Source of the DNA: Rhodobacteraceae bacterium MED-G08
GTDB taxonomy: Bacteria; Pseudomonadota; Alphaproteobacteria; Rhodobacterales; Rhodobacteraceae
NCBI GenBank assembly: GCA_002457055.1
Contig: NTKT01000001.1
Coordinates: 62,001 to 126,000, forward strand
Reading direction: 5' to 3'
Length of the DNA: 64,000 nucleotides
Shown: piece by piece, positions 26,955-36,796 of the stretch
Layout: every line of letters begins with the position of its first letter
Numbering within the stretch: position 1 is the stretch's first letter
Notes under the pieces: model-generated
Databases searched by the model: none
What the model was told of the DNA's origin: nothing
The model's input: only the letters and a program-made list of their open reading frames with translations
Program-made: the position numbers and the translations under genes

Positions 26955-28298
26955 TTACATTGTTTCTTCTGACGATTGAAGAGCTTCTTCTAAACTATCT
27001 GCGAGCAAGTCTGTTAGCTCATTTATCTCTGCTTCATTAATAATATACGGGGGCGCTAATAATATATGATCTCCTATTTTCCCATCAATCGTACCCGACA
27101 TGGGATAGCATAATAGTCCCCTCTGCTTTGCAATAGCCTTAATCTTTCTTGCTATAAAATAGGAGGAAGAAAACGGCTCTTTAGTTTCCCTATCTTCCAC
27201 AATTTCTATACCATAAAATAATCCTCTACCGCGAATATCTCCAACATGGGTATGTTGACCAAATTTAGTATCCAAAGCATATTTAAATTGATGTCCCATA
27301 ACATTTACGTTTTCTAAAATATTATCGTCTAGCAGAACATCCAAAACGGCATTTGCCGCCGCGGCTGCCATGGGGTGACCCAAGTAAGTATGACCGTGTT
27401 GAAAAAACCCAGAACCATTTTTAATAGCTGCATAAATTTTGTCGGTACAAATAGTGGCACCTATTGGCTGATATCCAGCCCCAAGACCCTTAGCGATACA
27501 TACAATATCAGGAGCGATAGCCTCTTGCTCATAAGCAAAAAGAGTACCAGTGCGTCCCATACCACACATAACTTCGTCTAAAATCAAAAGTATCCCATGG
27601 TGATCACAAATTTCTCGGATCGTTTTAAAATATCCATCGACTGCAGGAACTGCCCCGAGGGTTGCACCAACAACAGGTTCAGCAACAAATGCCATTACAT
27701 TTTGTGAACCAAGTTTCTCAATAGTTATTTCTAATTCGCCGGCAACACGTTGGCCAAATTCATAGTCCGTTTCGTAATCATGCTTCTCTCGGTATGCATA
27801 GCAGGGAGCTATGTGATGCGTGTCAATCAACAGTGGAGCAAATTGTGAGCGTCTCCATTCGTTGCCACCAACCGCCAATGCTCCCAGTGTATTACCATGG
27901 TAGCTTTGCCGACGGGCAATTACTTCTTTCCTACCAGGCTGGCCAGTCTCAAGAAAATATTGTCTTGCTAATTTCAAACCTGCTTCAATCGCCTCTGAAC
28001 CCCCTGAGACAAGGTAGACTTGGCTTAGATCACCAGGTGCGTTAGTTATGAGTTTTGTAGCTAATTTCTCGGCAGGTTCAGAAGAAAAAAAAGACGTATG
28101 AGCATATGCCAAGACATCTAACTGTTCATGAAGTGCATTGATTATTTTGGGATGCGAATGGCCTAAGCATGAAACTGCCGCTCCACCCGAAGCATCTAAA
28201 TATTTCTTACCAGACTCATCAAAAAGAAAACACCCATCACCTCCAGAAGCTATCGGCAATTCATCATGTGTATGCCTGGGAAAGATGTGGCTGACCAA
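26955..28298 (-). CDS. Class III PLP aminotransferase
   Basis: 447 residues with a TTG start preceded by AGGAA. Ornithine/GABA-type fold-type I enzyme: SGGSEAIEAGLKLARQ, RRQSYHGNTLGALAVGG, LILDEVMCGMGRTG (PLP Asp), CIAKGLGAGYQPIG with the Schiff-base Lys near 275, and QHGHTYLGHPMAAAAA. It follows phnY at 96 bases on the same strand, so it may belong to the phosphonate operon, perhaps as a second amine-phosphonate or product transaminase. Substrate not deducible. Confidence 0.82.
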   Translation of the reverse strand: MVSHIFPRHTHDELPIASGGDGCFLFDESGKKYLDASGGAAVSCLGHSHPKIINALHEQLDVLAYAHTSFFSSEPAEKLATKLITNAPGDLSQVYLVSGGSEAIEAGLKLARQYFLETGQPGRKEVIARRQSYHGNTLGALAVGGNEWRRSQFAPLLIDTHHIAPCYAYREKHDYETDYEFGQRVAGELEITIEKLGSQNVMAFVAEPVVGATLGAVPAVDGYFKTIREICDHHGILLILDEVMCGMGRTGTLFAYEQEAIAPDIVCIAKGLGAGYQPIGATICTDKIYAAIKNGSGFFQHGHTYLGHPMAAAAANAVLDVLLDDNILENVNVMGHQFKYALDTKFGQHTHVGDIRGRGLFYGIEIVEDRETKEPFSSSYFIARKIKAIAKQRGLLCYPMSGTIDGKIGDHILLAPPYIINEAEINELTDLLADSLEEALQSSEETM

Positions 28299-28394
28299 AT
28301 TACGTTCCTACGATTTCTAATTTTAACTTTCTCAGATTAGCTAGGTACTAATCACAAAATTTTTTGCCTAGAATAAGGTTGAGGAACATAATAG

Positions 28395-29843
28395 TTATTC
28401 TGGCCATGGCAATGAGTATGTTTTTAAGTTTGTAAAGAAACGCATCGCCTCAATCACACCCTCTTTCACAGCATTTCCACTATCTTTTATTCCGCCAAAA
28501 GGTGACATTTCAATTCTGTAACCTGGCTGTTCCCAAATATTACACGTACCCACATCCAAACTGTTTATGTATTTTATTGCTCTATTTAAATCATTGGTAC
28601 AGACACCTGAAGACAAGCCAAATTGAGTGCTATTGGAAATTCTTATTACCTCTTCATCTGAGTCTGGAACTCTCACCATAGGTATGATCGGGCCAAAGGT
28701 TTCTTCCATTACCAACTCACTATTATGGGGAACTTTATCAACAACTATTGGAGGGAGAAGAGCGCCTTGCCTACCAGGATGATATAATATTTCAGCACCT
28801 TCTTGCTCAGCCTGTAGCACTCTATTTTCAAATAGTTCAGCCGCTTGATCGTGTATCACGCAACCAAGCTGAGTTTCTGGATCTTGTGGATCTCCAAACT
28901 TGATTTTTTTGGCTTTTTCTAACACAAGTGGAACAAAAGCATCAGCTACACTTTCTTGTACTAAAATGCGTTTTATTGCAGTGCAGCGCTGACCAGAGTT
29001 TCCAGTAGCTCCCGCTACTGCAATAGTAGCAGCCTTATCCAAATCGCTGCCTGAAAGATCATTACAAACAATTAACGGATCATTACCACCTAGCTCAAGC
29101 GCCTGCCGTTTGTACCCAGCCTTTGATGCTATCAACTTACCTACGGGGACACCACCAGTAAAAGTTATAATGTCGATGTGCTCGTTTAGCATCATTTCTT
29201 CACCAATATCTTCAGGTAGGCCAGTAACAATCTGAAACATCTCTGGAGGCAAACCAGCCTCATATAAAATATCAGCCAAAGTTATAGCAGTGAGCGGTGT
29301 AAGTTCAGTCGGCTTGCATACCATACAGTTATTTGTAGCAATGGAAGGGGCTATCTTGTGACTTACCATATTAAGTGGGTGATTAAAGGGTGTAATGGCA
29401 CTAATTGCTCGGACAGGTTCTCGCTTAGTGAAGATTTTTCTTTCTTTTCCATTATGAGTTAAATCACACGAAAATATTTGCCCATCATCGTTCATTGCTT
29501 GAGCTGCGGCGAATTGGTAAACGTCTTGTGCTCGTTTAGTCTCATATATTGCATGCTGATGGCATATCCCCAATTCTAGAGTAAGCCATTTGGCTAAGTA
29601 ATCCTGTCTTTCTGCAATTATTTCACCAGTTCTTTGAAGAATCTGGCTCCGCTCATATCTACTAAGTGACGGCTTATAGTCAGACGCAATTTTAAAGGCT
29701 TTTGCTGCGTGTTGAGCAGCACCAGCTGGTACAGTACCGACAACTTCATTTGTGTAAGGGTATTTTACTTCAATGACTTTTTCTGTAAGGACCTTTTCTC
29801 CACCGATCCGCATTCCCTCATGACGTATATCGTTTTTTTTCAT
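28395..29843 (-). CDS. phnY: Phosphonoacetaldehyde dehydrogenase
   Basis: 482-residue aldehyde dehydrogenase. Catalytic Cys in [12 protein letters not shown] (~290), general base Glu in LELGGND (~256), NAD-binding FTGGVPVGK. The C-terminal [16 protein letters not shown]...KEGVIEAM and TYSLPW are what I know from PhnY. Oxidises phosphonoacetaldehyde to phosphonoacetate, which PhnA (13 bases upstream in the operon) hydrolyses. Neighbours make the assignment firm. Confidence 0.9.
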   Translation of the reverse strand: MKKNDIRHEGMRIGGEKVLTEKVIEVKYPYTNEVVGTVPAGAAQHAAKAFKIASDYKPSLSRYERSQILQRTGEIIAERQDYLAKWLTLELGICHQHAIYETKRAQDVYQFAAAQAMNDDGQIFSCDLTHNGKERKIFTKREPVRAISAITPFNHPLNMVSHKIAPSIATNNCMVCKPTELTPLTAITLADILYEAGLPPEMFQIVTGLPEDIGEEMMLNEHIDIITFTGGVPVGKLIASKAGYKRQALELGGNDPLIVCNDLSGSDLDKAATIAVAGATGNSGQRCTAIKRILVQESVADAFVPLVLEKAKKIKFGDPQDPETQLGCVIHDQAAELFENRVLQAEQEGAEILYHPGRQGALLPPIVVDKVPHNSELVMEETFGPIIPMVRVPDSDEEVIRISNSTQFGLSSGVCTNDLNRAIKYINSLDVGTCNIWEQPGYRIEMSPFGGIKDSGNAVKEGVIEAMRFFTNLKTYSLPWPE

Positions 29844-29856
29844 TATTTAATTTCCT

Positions 29857-31101
29857 CTATGATGCTGCTGCTTGTGTTGCGTAGAAAAACGCATCAAAAT
29901 TTCTTAGTTTAGGTGCATTTGGCAAATCCATAACCTTATTAACAATGAATGGTACGTCCTGTTCTGTTAAACCACCGTGTGATCTAAGTGGCTCTTTTAG
30001 CGCTGCAAGATCATGCCGGTCTTCACTTGTCCCAATGGTAAGATTTTCCGTTGAAATCATAACTATGTCACCAATGCGATCACCTGGCAGATCGTAATTA
30101 TTAATTGCTTCATCTTTGCCCATAACTTTTAAAATTTCCGGACACGCTGCAATTCTGCTAATTATGTCATCGACGTCACATTTATCTGGCAAATAAGCTG
30201 TTGCAAAAGAACCTAACGCGCCATGATGAACAACGTAAGGATCAGTTATTGGTAAAATGACCCTTGCTTGTCCTGCGCCTAGCCACTCATCCATCTTATC
30301 TTGCATATATATAACCGCAGGCATTTTATTATCATCATGTTTAGGTTTCATTCCGTGATCTGCAGTAACTACGATTGCAACATCAAACTTTTGCAACTCG
30401 CCTAAATATCGATCGAACATTGCATAAAAATCTTTAGCGCCCTGCTCCTGTGGGGAAAATTTATGCTGGACATAATCTGTTGTTGATAGGTACATAATAT
30501 CTGGCTTCATTTCCTTTAATAATTTGATACCGGCAGCAAAAACAAACTCCGATAATTCTGCCGAATAAACCTCAGGAACAGGCATATCCAACCAATCACT
30601 AGCATTTTCAACACCATTATTCGCTATCGATGTTTCACCGGCTCGCTCCGCTGAAAAAGCTATTGCCCGTCCCTCATCATATTCAAGGCCAGCACTCAAC
30701 AGCGCGCGCAACTTATCTTTCGCCGTAACCATAGCAACGCGAGCTCCTGCCTCATAAAATTTAGAAAAAATCGTCGGTGCTCGAAGGAAGCGCACATCAT
30801 TCATCATCACTTCTTCACCCGTATCAGGATCAAAAAGATAGTTTCCACAAATCCCATGTATTGCAGGTGGACGCCCAGTAGCAATTGACAAGTTGTTCGG
30901 ATTTGTAAAGCTGGGAATTACAGAATGGGCAATTCGATCTGTGCCAGTTTCACGCATAAGTTTTAAATTTGGCATCAATCCTTCAGCTATCGCTACATCC
31001 AAATATTCAGGCTCACAACCGTCAAGGCAGATGGCGACAGCGCATCTTTTTGGCATTGAATAGGTTCTTTCGTTGGCAATTACATTGGGTACAAGTGTCA
31101 T
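29857..31101 (-). CDS. phnA: Phosphonoacetate hydrolase
   Basis: 414 residues, alkaline-phosphatase superfamily, zinc-dependent. Cleaves the C-P bond of phosphonoacetate to acetate and phosphate. Metal/nucleophile motifs: ICLDGCEPEY near residue 24, the Thr nucleophile region SFTNPNNLSIATGRPP near 65, YLSTTDYVQHKFSP near 207 and TADHGMKPKHDD near 250. Between phnW and phnY in one operon, with 29- and 13-base gaps. Not the unrelated alkylphosphonate 'PhnA' of E. coli. Confidence 0.92.
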   Translation of the reverse strand: MTLVPNVIANERTYSMPKRCAVAICLDGCEPEYLDVAIAEGLMPNLKLMRETGTDRIAHSVIPSFTNPNNLSIATGRPPAIHGICGNYLFDPDTGEEVMMNDVRFLRAPTIFSKFYEAGARVAMVTAKDKLRALLSAGLEYDEGRAIAFSAERAGETSIANNGVENASDWLDMPVPEVYSAELSEFVFAAGIKLLKEMKPDIMYLSTTDYVQHKFSPQEQGAKDFYAMFDRYLGELQKFDVAIVVTADHGMKPKHDDNKMPAVIYMQDKMDEWLGAGQARVILPITDPYVVHHGALGSFATAYLPDKCDVDDIISRIAACPEILKVMGKDEAINNYDLPGDRIGDIVMISTENLTIGTSEDRHDLAALKEPLRSHGGLTEQDVPFIVNKVMDLPNAPKLRNFDAFFYATQAAAS

Positions 31102-31130
31102 TAAATTTACCTTTTAAACGTTATTTAATA

Positions 31131-32318
31131 TTAGGACTGAAGCCGTTTTCTTTCTTCCAAAGCTTTTGACGGAGGTGAAGCATCAGTCACGCCCATCTCG
31201 CAAAGGCTCGCTCGTGCTGCATCAACTACTTTAAGCATTATTTGATCATCCATTTGTCCAATACAACCAATTCTAAAACTCTCCACGACGGTTAACTTTC
31301 CCGGATAGATAATGAAACCTTTTGATTTCATTAAATCATAAAACCTCGTAAATTCGAAACTTGGATCTGCTGGACAAAAAAATGTCACAATTATTGGTGA
31401 TAACCAGCGTTCACTCAAAAGGGTTTCAAAACCTATAGATCTCATCCCTGACACTAGAGCATTTTGATTTTTAGTATATCTGGCACCACGTGCAATTACT
31501 CCACCCTCTTTACGATGAGACTCAAGTGCTACTAAAAAAGCGGCAAGGACATGAGTTGGTGGTGTATAACGCCATTGTCCAGTTTTATTCATATGGGACC
31601 ACTGATCATGAAGGTCTAAACAAAGCGAATGGCTATTCCCTTCTGCCGCTTCCAAAGCAGACTTTCGAGCCAGAATAAAACCAAACCCAGGCACACCCTC
31701 AATACATTTGTTCGCCGATGAAACTATGGCTTCAAATTTTATTTTATTTGGCTCAACTAAAATAGCCCCAAATGCCGACATACTATCTATAAGAAGTTTC
31801 CGCCCTGCATTATATGTTGCTGCAGATATTTCCTCTATTGGATTAAGTATACCAGAACTCGTCTCACAGTGAACTGCAACAACATGTGTTATATCATTAT
31901 CTGCTTCCAGAATTTCAGCGACTTCTTCCCCACGAGGAGGAAGATAATCGCCTTTATCAAGGACAATATGATCACGTTTTAAATACTGTAGAGTTTTTGC
32001 AGCTCGTTGACCATATGCGCCATTAGAAAGTACTAACAACTTTCCATCCCTTGGTACAAGTGAACCTAACATGGCTTCAACCGAAAAAGATCCACTACCT
32101 TGCATTGGAACACAATCAAAACTTTCGTTACCGCTGCCCAACATTTCTATAAGTGTATCTCTCATTAGTTGAGTCATTTGCCGAAAATCGCCATCCCAAC
32201 TGCCCCAGTCTTTAAGCATAGCTGACTTAGTATCATACGACGTTGTAAGCGGACCTGGTGTGAGTAAAAAAGGTTCACCCAATCGCGGCGCCTCAATTTC
32301 TGATTCTTCCAATCGCAT
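31131..32318 (-). CDS. phnW: 2-aminoethylphosphonate-pyruvate transaminase
   Basis: 395 residues, class V aminotransferase. Converts 2-aminoethylphosphonate and pyruvate to phosphonoacetaldehyde and alanine. Characteristic LLTPGPLTTSYDTKSAML start, DWGSWDGDF, QGSGSFSVEAM, AVHCETSSGILNP, IDSMSAFGA and the PLP Lys in SSANKCIEGVPGFGF near 205. First gene of the minus-strand operon phnW-phnA-phnY, divergent from the Hyi-like/PbfA-like pair. Confidence 0.92.
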   Translation of the reverse strand: MRLEESEIEAPRLGEPFLLTPGPLTTSYDTKSAMLKDWGSWDGDFRQMTQLMRDTLIEMLGSGNESFDCVPMQGSGSFSVEAMLGSLVPRDGKLLVLSNGAYGQRAAKTLQYLKRDHIVLDKGDYLPPRGEEVAEILEADNDITHVVAVHCETSSGILNPIEEISAATYNAGRKLLIDSMSAFGAILVEPNKIKFEAIVSSANKCIEGVPGFGFILARKSALEAAEGNSHSLCLDLHDQWSHMNKTGQWRYTPPTHVLAAFLVALESHRKEGGVIARGARYTKNQNALVSGMRSIGFETLLSERWLSPIIVTFFCPADPSFEFTRFYDLMKSKGFIIYPGKLTVVESFRIGCIGQMDDQIMLKVVDAARASLCEMGVTDASPPSKALEERKRLQS

Positions 32319-32360
32319 AAAAGATCTCCACTTTAAGACTGTACTAATTATTACTTTTAA

Positions 32361-32376
32361 TCATACAACAGTATGA
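32361..32376. promoter_or_regulatory. Inverted repeat in the phnW / hyi-like divergent promoter region
   Basis: TCATAC-AACA-GTATGA, a perfect 6+6 bp repeat in the 88-base gap between two divergent phosphonate units. A natural place for one regulator to control both; no regulator gene is adjacent in the window. Confidence 0.45.
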
Positions 32377-32406
32377 GAAGTTTTGATACCATGACACTAC
32401 GGGCCC

Positions 32407-33177
32407 ATGATGAACTTTGCACATAATTTTTCAGCTAATACTGGCTATCTTTGGAAGGAGCTGTCTTTTCTAGACAGATTGGCTATTGCAAAAAAATATG
32501 GTTTTGAAAGTTTAGAATTTCACGACGAACCACATTACGAAAACTTAACAGAATTACAGTTAATTCTCTCCAAACATGAGCTGCCGGTTAACGGCATGAA
32601 TGTCAGAATGGGTGAAACTTTTGGCTGCGCATCGCTTAGTCAATACAACGAGAAATATGTAAATGACATAAATGATGCTGTTGAAATCGCAACGGCATTA
32701 AATATTCCTGCAATTCATGTAATGTCAGGTATAACAAATGCTGATGATGCAAATGAAACTTTTATATCCTCACTAAACTATGCATTGGAAAACTCAACTC
32801 AAATAATTCTAATCGAACCGGTATGTAATGAACAGCTACCTGGTTATTTTCTCAAAACAATTGAGCAGGCTGCCGGAATACTGAAAACTATAAATCATCC
32901 ACGTTTGAAAATCTTATTTGATTGTTACCATGTATACAAAGAGAGTGAAAATCTCATGGATGCCTTTGCTAAGCATGTAAGTAACATTGGTCATATTCAA
33001 ATTTCTGCTGCTGAAAACAGAGCAGAACCTCATCCGGGCATATTGAATTACTCCAAGATTTTACCACAGATGGAAGCACTCGGATATAAAGGGGCATTTG
33101 GTTGTGAATACAGGCCACAAGCTGCTACGGAGGATGGTCTGGCATGGAGAGATAACTTCAGAAGAGATACAAGATGA
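32407..33177 (+). CDS. Hydroxypyruvate-isomerase-like TIM-barrel protein
   Basis: 256 residues, xylose-isomerase-like TIM barrel of the Hyi family. Metal-ligand Glu/Asp/His positions look kept: LIEPVCNEQLPGYFL (Glu), LFDCYHVYK (Asp, His), GHIQIS (His) and FGCEYRP (Glu). Hyi proteins isomerise hydroxypyruvate and tartronate semialdehyde, but this subfamily is broad. The stop overlaps the PbfA-like start by 4 bases (ATGA), so the two are translationally coupled, tying it to phosphonate use. A role on a C2-C3 oxo-phosphonate or downstream product is only inference. Confidence 0.75.
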   Translation: MMNFAHNFSANTGYLWKELSFLDRLAIAKKYGFESLEFHDEPHYENLTELQLILSKHELPVNGMNVRMGETFGCASLSQYNEKYVNDINDAVEIATALNIPAIHVMSGITNADDANETFISSLNYALENSTQIILIEPVCNEQLPGYFLKTIEQAAGILKTINHPRLKILFDCYHVYKESENLMDAFAKHVSNIGHIQISAAENRAEPHPGILNYSKILPQMEALGYKGAFGCEYRPQAATEDGLAWRDNFRRDTR

Positions 33178-34529
33178 GAAAAAAAAAGAATGTAAATGAA
33201 CCAATTGACACAGAGGGTGATATCAACCTCTCTCCAAGACGGTTGGAATGGTCGAAAAACAATATCAACACAAATTCGCAGAAATTGTTATCAGAAGACT
33301 CAAAGTACTTCTTACATCAATCACTCTCAACACCTTGTTTAAATGTTCTAGAAGCAAGTGACGGTATATATCTGGAGGATCTCCAAGGTCGTAAAATTAT
33401 GGACTTTCATGGGAATAGTGTTCATCAAGTTGGTCATGGAAATAAGCGAGTTATAGCTGCAATTAAAGAGCAGCTCGACATTCTCCCATTTTGTCCTCGG
33501 CGTTACACGAATAAGGTTGCAATTGAACTTGCAGAACGCCTTACCTCTCTCGCACCTGGAAATTTGAATAAAGTTCTTTTTGCACCCGGTGGTACCAATG
33601 CAATCGGCATGGCGTTAAAGCTGGCTCGATATGCAACTGGTAGACATAAAACAATTTCCATGTGGGATAGTTTTCATGGTGCTTCTTTAGATGCTATCTC
33701 AATCGGTGGAGAAAAATTGTTTCGAAAAGATGTAGGTCCGCTCATGCCTGGCACGGAACATATCCCTCCTCCCACAAGAGGAAAATGTCATTTCAATTGC
33801 TCAGATGAGAGCCATGACGGATGTATCAACTATTTAGAGTATGTTATCGAAATGGAGGGAGATATTGGAGCCCTTGTTGCCGAACCCATGAGGTGGACAA
33901 CCGTAGAATTACCACCGCCAAACTATTGGACAAGAGTACGGGATATTTGCACAAAGAATGATGTTCTGTTGATTTTTGATGAAATACCCTCTGCCTTAGG
34001 TCGAACAGGCAAAATGTTTGTGTGTGAACACTTTGACGTTGAGCCCGACATGTTAGTCATAGGTAAAGGCTTAGGTGGAGGAGTTTTCCCGATGGCAGCA
34101 TTACTTGCCAACGATGCTTTAAATGTCGTCGAAGATAAAGCCTTAGGGCATTACACTCATGAAAAAAGTTCTGTTGGTTGTGCAGCAGCGCTAGCGACAA
34201 TTGATTGTCTAATGGAAGACGGATTACTTGATAATGCAGTAACTCTGGGCAATTCAGGTTTACAGGAATTGGAAGCTCTTAAACTAAAGCATTCAATAAT
34301 TCATGAAGTAAGAGGTCTTGGTTTATTCTATGGAATAGACTTACGAGTAGATGGCAAACCGGCCTCGAACGAAGCGGATGCTATCCTTTATCACTCACTA
34401 TCAAATGGATTGAGCTATAAAGTAGGGGGTGGCTCAATATTAACGCTTTGTCCTCCGCTTACAATTAACAAAGATGAGTTAACGCAAGCTTTCAATATAA
34501 TTGAAAATGGAATTAATAGCTTAAACTAG
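33174..34529 (+). CDS. PbfA-like (R)-1-hydroxy-2-aminoethylphosphonate ammonia-lyase
   Basis: 451 residues, class III aminotransferase fold with PLP. I recall the segments DSKYFLHQSLSTPCLNVL, MDFHGNSVHQVGHGN, MWDSFHGASLDAISIGGE and GHYTHEKSSVGCAAALATI as hallmarks of PbfA, which turns (R)-1-hydroxy-2-aminoethylphosphonate into phosphonoacetaldehyde and ammonia. The Schiff-base Lys is in VIGKGLGGGVFPM near 300 and the PLP Asp in LIFDEIPSALGRTG. Next to phnWAY, whose PhnY would consume the product. A plain aminotransferase is the alternative. Its ATG overlaps the Hyi-like stop. Confidence 0.7.
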   Translation: MRKKKNVNEPIDTEGDINLSPRRLEWSKNNINTNSQKLLSEDSKYFLHQSLSTPCLNVLEASDGIYLEDLQGRKIMDFHGNSVHQVGHGNKRVIAAIKEQLDILPFCPRRYTNKVAIELAERLTSLAPGNLNKVLFAPGGTNAIGMALKLARYATGRHKTISMWDSFHGASLDAISIGGEKLFRKDVGPLMPGTEHIPPPTRGKCHFNCSDESHDGCINYLEYVIEMEGDIGALVAEPMRWTTVELPPPNYWTRVRDICTKNDVLLIFDEIPSALGRTGKMFVCEHFDVEPDMLVIGKGLGGGVFPMAALLANDALNVVEDKALGHYTHEKSSVGCAAALATIDCLMEDGLLDNAVTLGNSGLQELEALKLKHSIIHEVRGLGLFYGIDLRVDGKPASNEADAILYHSLSNGLSYKVGGGSILTLCPPLTINKDELTQAFNIIENGINSLN

Positions 34530-34626
34530 GCTAATTACTCAAAAAATTAATATTGTGTATATAATTGTTTACATAAGCAATAATTTAACTCATTAACTTT
34601 TGGCCGTGGTTTAGAAAATTATTAAT

Positions 34627-35820
34627 ATGAAAAAACCCTTAAATGGTATACGAGTACTAGATTTAACAAATGTTCTAGCGGGACCCTACTGCTGTCACCA
34701 ATTAGTACATTTAGGCGCAGAGGTCATCAAAGTTGAAGCTCCTAAAACAGGCGATTTAGCACGTCAACTAGGTGCAGACGAAAGACTCAATAAAAAATTA
34801 ATGGGTATTTCTTTTCTAGCGCAAAATGCTGGTAAAAAATCGATAACATTAAATCTCAAGTCTCCAAGAGGTAAGAAACTTTTTTTACAGCTTACAGAAA
34901 CTGCAGACGTGCTTGTAGAAAATTTCCGACCAGGTGTGATGAAGCGTCTTGGATTAGATTTTGAAGAACTAAAAAAGATAAACTCAGATTTAATTTATTG
35001 TGCAATTTCTGGTTTTGGACAATCTGGCAAATCAAGTGACCAACCTGCCTATGACCAAATTATTCAAGGTGCGTCCGGCTTAATGTCTATTACCGGAAAC
35101 CAAAGTAGTTCTCCGTTGCGCGTTGGCTTTCCAGTGGCTGATACTGTTGGCGGCATAACCGCTGCATTCGCTATTTCCTCAGCACTTAATGCTAATCCTC
35201 GCGGAGCATTTATTGACGTAAGTATGTTGGAGGCTTTAATGTCTTCAATGGGTTGGGCGGTGTCTAATTATCTTAACACGGGTGTTGAACCACTTGCTTG
35301 CGGAAATGAAAACCCCACTTCTGCACCTTCCGGAACCTTTAAAACAAGCGATGGACTATTAAATATCGCTGCAAATAAAAATGAACATTGGATAGCTTTG
35401 ACGGATCATCTTGATCTGCCTTATTTACGTGATAACCCTCAATATGCAACCCGCGAGGCTCGAAAAATTAATCGTAAAAAATTAAAAAAGGAACTTGAAG
35501 AAAAATTAAAGAAGCAGTCCGCAGAAAAATGGGCTCAAGAGCTGAATTGCCTTGGAATTCCAGCTGGAAAAGTTCTAACGGTTGCCCAAGCCCTGCAATC
35601 TAAAGAAATTTCAGAAAGTAACTTTTTGACTGAATATACAGATGTACCGGGAGTTCAAAGAAATTTAAAATTAGTGACTACCGGGATTAAACTAAATGGT
35701 GAGCATCCTACTGCAGCTAACCCTCCCCCAGCTCTTGGTGCTCATAATGAAGAAATATTTAATGGTGTTGGAGTGAGCTCAGTCGAGTTAAAGGAGCTCA
35801 AAAGGCAGGGCATCGTTTAA
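34627..35820 (+). CDS. Class III CoA-transferase (CaiB/BaiF family)
   Basis: 397 residues. Transfers CoA between a thioester and a free acid. Conserved start GIRVLDLTNVLAGPYCCHQLVHLGAEVIKVE, NLKSPRGK, ENFRPGVMKRLGLD, ISGFGQSG, YDQIIQGASGLMS with the catalytic Asp near residue 169, and SMLEALMS. Substrate unknown. It follows the PbfA-like gene by 97 bases, but may be independent. Confidence 0.87.
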   Translation: MKKPLNGIRVLDLTNVLAGPYCCHQLVHLGAEVIKVEAPKTGDLARQLGADERLNKKLMGISFLAQNAGKKSITLNLKSPRGKKLFLQLTETADVLVENFRPGVMKRLGLDFEELKKINSDLIYCAISGFGQSGKSSDQPAYDQIIQGASGLMSITGNQSSSPLRVGFPVADTVGGITAAFAISSALNANPRGAFIDVSMLEALMSSMGWAVSNYLNTGVEPLACGNENPTSAPSGTFKTSDGLLNIAANKNEHWIALTDHLDLPYLRDNPQYATREARKINRKKLKKELEEKLKKQSAEKWAQELNCLGIPAGKVLTVAQALQSKEISESNFLTEYTDVPGVQRNLKLVTTGIKLNGEHPTAANPPPALGAHNEEIFNGVGVSSVELKELKRQGIV

Positions 35821-35965
35821 AGCATTCGATGTTGATCTAATCCTTTAATTTTTAGATTCAAAAGAAAGTATTAGACACCTTTAATTTTATTTTTATGGGT
35901 ATAAAGTATAAAGAATAATTAGGTATTTTACATTGCCTAGTTATGGCTTCAACACGAGGAACAAT

Positions 35966-36733
35966 ATGAATAAGACCGTGCTTTGCATGAAATGGGGCAA
36001 CCTTTACTCGTCCGATTATGTAAATGTTTTGTATAACGCCGCTAAAAGAAACATAACTGGCGATTTTCGTTTTATTTGCCTTACCGATAAAAATGATGGA
36101 ATAAATATTAACGTCGAAACATACCCAATTCCTGATATAGGACTTGAACCAGACCATTGGCATCATGGAGCATGGCCTAAAATATCTATTTTTAAGGAAA
36201 ACCTTTACGACTTAACTGGGCATGCGCTTTTTATTGATTTGGACACTTTTATAATGGGCTCAATAGATGAGTTTTTTAACTTTGCGCCGAATGCCATCTC
36301 AGTAATTGATGTTGGGCCTTGGGGAAAAGATACTCTGGCACATGAACGAGTAGTTGGCACAGGTATATTTTGCTTTGAGATTGGGAAGTATTCACATTTT
36401 GTGTCTAATTTACAAAACAACTTAAATACTCTTGTAAACCAGCATGAACTTGAACAAGTTTACGTACAAGAAATTTGTGAAAATATTGAATTTTGGCCTG
36501 AGCCTTGGGTTATTAGCTATAAGCGATCTCTTAGACAGCCAATAGGAAAAGATCTTATATTTTCACCTACTAAACCAGGACCTCAAACTAAAGTGATTGC
36601 ATTTCATGGAAAACCAAGACCAATCGATTTGGTAACTAAGGGGTTCTATAATCGAGATCGTTTTCCACACTTTCTTTTGAGATCTGTCGATTGGGCCAGA
36701 GATTACTGGTTACAAAATGGTGGTAGTCTCTAA
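35966..36733 (+). CDS. Glycosyltransferase-like protein
   Basis: 255 residues from the ATG at 35966, which has GAGGA five bases upstream; an ATG at 35933 is in frame but lacks this. Starts MNKTVLCMKWGNLYSSDYVN, a pattern I know from a conserved alphaproteobacterial family annotated as glycosyltransferase. A DxD-like FIDLDTFIMG near residue 90 and HGKPRP near the C-terminus (His) fit a GT8-type GT-A fold. No polysaccharide genes adjoin it, so the acceptor is unknown. Confidence 0.7.
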   Translation: MNKTVLCMKWGNLYSSDYVNVLYNAAKRNITGDFRFICLTDKNDGININVETYPIPDIGLEPDHWHHGAWPKISIFKENLYDLTGHALFIDLDTFIMGSIDEFFNFAPNAISVIDVGPWGKDTLAHERVVGTGIFCFEIGKYSHFVSNLQNNLNTLVNQHELEQVYVQEICENIEFWPEPWVISYKRSLRQPIGKDLIFSPTKPGPQTKVIAFHGKPRPIDLVTKGFYNRDRFPHFLLRSVDWARDYWLQNGGSL

Positions 36734-36796
36734 AAGAGTATTAAAATAGCATTGAAATGCAAATATATGGGTTCAAGTAAGCAGTTTTTGAATATC

